A stretch of DNA of 8,573 nt, taken from the NCBI GenBank assembly GCA_005882445.1, contig VBAN01000402.1, positions 1-8,573 on the forward strand, read 5' to 3'. The notes under the pieces are model-generated. The model did not search any database. It saw only the letters and a program-made list of their open reading frames with translations, and was not told the DNA's origin. Of the stretch, positions 6,994-8,573 are shown piece by piece (positions within the stretch are counted from its first letter, which is position 1; every line of letters begins with the position of its first letter). Both the position numbers and the translations under genes were made by a program. This stretch comes from Candidatus Segetimicrobium genomatis. GTDB lineage: Bacteria > Sysuimicrobiota > Sysuimicrobiia > Sysuimicrobiales > Segetimicrobiaceae.

Positions 6994-7020
6994 CCGCGCC
7001 CCACCGACCTCGCGGCGCGG
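6994..7020 (-). other. Inverted repeat in the livF-livK spacer
   Basis: A perfect 7-bp inverted repeat (CCGCGCC at 6994-7000 and GGCGCGG at 7014-7020) with a 13-nt loop lies between the livF stop and the ribosome-binding region of the binding-protein gene. On the transcript it would form a GC stem without a following U-run, so it is not a standard intrinsic terminator. Stems in this position often protect or separate the highly expressed binding-protein message in ABC operons; that role is inference. Short GC inverted repeats also arise by chance in DNA this GC-rich. Confidence 0.3.
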
Positions 7021-7023
7021 GCC

Positions 7024-7743
7024 TTACGTCAACCGGCCGACGTAGAGATCCACCACCTCCTCGTCGCGGAGCAGTTCGGGACCCGGCCCGGCCAGGCGGG
7101 TCGCGCCGAGCACCATGACGTACGCCCACGCCGCCTGCGCCAGGGTTTGCCGGGTATTCTGCTCGACCACCACGACCGCGACGCCGGAGCGGCACACCGC
7201 GCCGATGTGCTCCCAGACGGCCGCGATGAATCGCGGCGAGAGGCCGGTGCTCGGCTCATCGAGCAGCAGCACGGCGGGATCGACCATCAGCCCGCGCGCC
7301 ATGGCGAGCATGTTGCGCTGGCCGCCGCTCAGCGTCCGCGCCGGCCGTTTCATCGCCGCGCCCAGATCCGGGAACATCGTGTAGACGAACTCGATCCGGT
7401 CCCGGAGCCCCGAGGCCCGGGTGTATCCGCCCATCTCCAAGTTTTCCTGCACGGTCAAGGTGGGAAACACGTTCTGCACCTGCGGGACGTAGGCGATGCC
7501 TTCGCGGATCAGTTTCTCGGGCGCCAGGCCTGTCACGTCCCTGCCGTTGAGCAGCACCCGGCCCGCCGCCGGCCGGATCAGCCCTGCGATCGCCTTCAGC
7601 AGCGTGGATTTCCCGGCCCCGTTGGGGCCGACGATCGCGGTCACCCGGCCGGGTCCCGCCTCGATGCTGACGTCTTGGATGATGGGCGGACCGCCGTATC
7701 CCGCCGCCAGGCCCCGCGTGGAGAGGACGGGACCGCTAGACAC
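7024..7743 (-). CDS. livF: LivF-type ABC transporter ATP-binding protein
   Basis: 239-residue second ATPase of the HAAT/Liv importer, expected to pair with LivG. Motifs: Walker A GPNGAGKST (39-47), Q-loop Gln88 in YVPQ, signature LSGGQ (138-142), Walker B VLLLDE ending at Glu163, D-loop region STGLSP, and VEQN at 193-196, where Gln195 takes the place of the H-loop histidine. That substitution is usual for LivF and separates it from LivG. The ending (DLYVGRLT) also fits, and the length is normal. The start is a GTG at 7743-7741 inside the end of livG, 8 nt overlapped, with an AGGTG element 7 nt upstream; overlap of this kind is typical of livG-livF pairs. The TAA stop is followed by a 53-nt spacer with a hairpin before the binding-protein gene. 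Confidence 0.95.
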   Translation of the reverse strand: MSSGPVLSTRGLAAGYGGPPIIQDVSIEAGPGRVTAIVGPNGAGKSTLLKAIAGLIRPAAGRVLLNGRDVTGLAPEKLIREGIAYVPQVQNVFPTLTVQENLEMGGYTRASGLRDRIEFVYTMFPDLGAAMKRPARTLSGGQRNMLAMARGLMVDPAVLLLDEPSTGLSPRFIAAVWEHIGAVCRSGVAVVVVEQNTRQTLAQAAWAYVMVLGATRLAGPGPELLRDEEVVDLYVGRLT

Positions 7744-8455
7744 GGGCGGGCACCTGCCCGAGGTACGCGTCGATCACGGCGGGGTCCGACCGGAGCGCGG
7801 CCAGGGGGCCGTGGGCGATCGACCGCCCCAGGGCCATGACGATGACCGTCCCGCAGACCCGTTCCACGAACGGGAGGTTGTGCTCGACCATCAGCACGGT
7901 CATCCCCGCCGCCACCAGATGCTTGATGCCCTCGCCGATCCGCGCCCCCAGCACCGGGTTGACGCCCGTGAGCGGCTCGTCCATGAGGACCATGCGCGGC
8001 CGGGCCTGGAAGAACCTGGCGATCTCCAGGAGCCGCTTCTGGCCGCCGCTCAGGTACCCTGCGGCGCGGTCGGCTTCCTCTGATTCGCGAAGCCGCGCGT
8101 GCGTGCACACCGCCCGCCAGACCTCCTCCCGCCCCTCCTCCGGCGCGGCCAGCAGCATGTTCTCCATGACCGTCAGCCCCGCCCAGACGCGCGGCGACTG
8201 GAACGTGCGGACGAGCCCGAGCCGGGCCACGCGGTGGGCGGGCCGGCCCTGGACGTCCAGGCCGGCGAACCTGATCACGCCGGCGTCGGGCTCCAGAAAG
8301 CCCGAGATCAGGTCGATCGCCGTGCTCTTGCCGGCGCCGTTCGGCCCGATGAGGCCGGTGATCCTGCCGGCCTCGACGTCGAAGCTGCAGTCCCGGACGG
8401 CGTGCACGCCGCCGAAGCTCTTCCATAGAGTACGCACTTCCAGCAGCGCCGGCAT
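7736..8455 (-). CDS. livG: LivG-type ABC transporter ATP-binding protein
   Basis: 239-residue ATPase of a branched-chain amino acid type (HAAT) importer; it hydrolyses ATP at the cytoplasmic face to drive uptake through LivH/LivM. Visible motifs: Walker A GPNGAGKST (37-45), Q-loop Gln86 in RTFQ, signature LSGGQ (135-139), Walker B MVLMDE with catalytic Glu160, H-loop His192 in VEHN, and the LivG-like ending VIDAYLG near 228-233. The ATG follows the livM stop by 3 nt, with G-rich Shine-Dalgarno-like sequence before it; the stop overlaps the livF start by 8 nt. Oddity: LivG proteins are usually about 250-260 residues. Here only about 40 residues separate LTVMEN (94-99) from the signature, and the expected stretch of the LLE-x-VGL type before ADRAAGYLSGGQ is absent. 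An in-frame loss of about 15 residues in the helical subdomain is likely, judged from memory of the family. All catalytic motifs remain. Confidence 0.92.
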   Translation of the reverse strand: MPALLEVRTLWKSFGGVHAVRDCSFDVEAGRITGLIGPNGAGKSTAIDLISGFLEPDAGVIRFAGLDVQGRPAHRVARLGLVRTFQSPRVWAGLTVMENMLLAAPEEGREEVWRAVCTHARLRESEEADRAAGYLSGGQKRLLEIARFFQARPRMVLMDEPLTGVNPVLGARIGEGIKHLVAAGMTVLMVEHNLPFVERVCGTVIVMALGRSIAHGPLAALRSDPAVIDAYLGQVPARV

Positions 8456-8458
8456 CCC

Positions 8459-8572
8459 TCATCCCCCCGCCTGCGTCCCGGCCACCGCGGAGCCGGCGCC
8501 ATACCCCGCCGCCGGGGCGGGGTCCCGGTCCTTCGCGCGCGGCTCCGGGAGGAACCCCTGGGGACGCCAGCG
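8459..8572 (-). CDS. livM: LivM-type branched-chain amino acid ABC permease, C-terminal fragment
   Basis: Only the last 37 codons are present; the gene enters from the right edge. The frame begins RWRPQGFLPEP and ends in TGA, just ahead of the livG start. A short RPQG-x-L motif followed by a non-conserved tail is how LivM permeases of the HAAT/Liv importer family typically end, and livM is the usual gene upstream of livG. The roughly 30-residue tail rich in Ala, Gly and Pro looks like a disordered cytoplasmic end. The stop lies 3 nt before the livG ATG, which suggests translational coupling. The protein would be one of two inner-membrane subunits forming the channel. The call rests on a short motif plus gene order, so the family is likely but no membrane segment can be seen here. 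Confidence 0.75.
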   Translation of the reverse strand, partial: RWRPQGFLPEPRAKDRDPAPAAGYGAGSAVAGTQAGG

Positions 8573-8573
8573 C

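Noticed and set aside
7155..7166. Gln in place of the H-loop His in LivF as a possible defect
   Set aside because: LivF proteins generally have VEQN at this position, so it is a family trait.
6971..7195. 75-codon N-terminal extension of the LivK-type frame
   Set aside because: It is Arg/Pro/Gly-rich, overlaps the end of livF out of frame, and would bury the signal peptide. The ATG at 6970 has a purine-rich site and starts the signal peptide directly.
1..8573. tRNA, rRNA, CRISPR array, insertion sequence, toxin-antitoxin or phage genes
   Set aside because: I looked on both strands and saw no cloverleaf-like segment, no spaced repeat array, no transposase or terminal repeats, and no small gene pairs; almost all of the window is accounted for by transporter and enzyme genes.

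Overview
The window is GC-rich (about two thirds G+C by eye), and every gene I can support lies on the minus strand, so transcription runs from the right edge to the left. Strong third-position G/C produces long antisense shadow reading frames on the plus strand, which I left out. The base composition, the Tat-exported solute-binding protein and the two stacked importers suggest a high-GC, metabolically versatile soil or sediment bacterium. I cannot name a phylum from this sequence alone.

Layout in transcription order: (1) the last 37 codons of a LivM-type permease at the right edge; (2) livG and (3) livF, the two ATPases of a branched-chain amino acid (HAAT/Liv) type importer, overlapping by 8 nt; (4) a LivK-type periplasmic binding protein; (5) a class II aldolase/adducin-family zinc enzyme whose N-terminus carries a perfect-period 15-bp tandem repeat; (6) a Tat-exported family 5 (peptide/nickel/oligosaccharide type) solute-binding protein; (7) a DppB-type permease; (8) a DppC-type permease broken by an in-frame TAA, with about 14 conserved residues missing at the same point; (9) a Gfo/Idh/MocA-family oxidoreductase broken by a frameshift. 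Beyond it is 120 nt that may hold the start of another gene. All spacers are under 60 nt and no convincing intrinsic terminator is visible, so the set could be one long transcript.

Taken together this looks like an uptake-and-catabolism locus: two unrelated ABC importers flank a sugar/hydroxy-acid type aldolase (or decarboxylase) and are followed by an NAD(P)-dependent oxidoreductase. The substrate cannot be read from the sequence. No DppD/DppF ATPases for the second importer are in the window.

The most notable points are structural. Genes 8 and 9 carry lesions, and livG also appears to lack about 15 residues of its helical subdomain. The three sites could share one cause (short deletions, real or an assembly error). 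There are also a coding minisatellite in the aldolase gene and a 13-bp direct repeat framing a hairpin in the binding-protein/permease spacer. I did not find a clearly novel defence or mobile system here.
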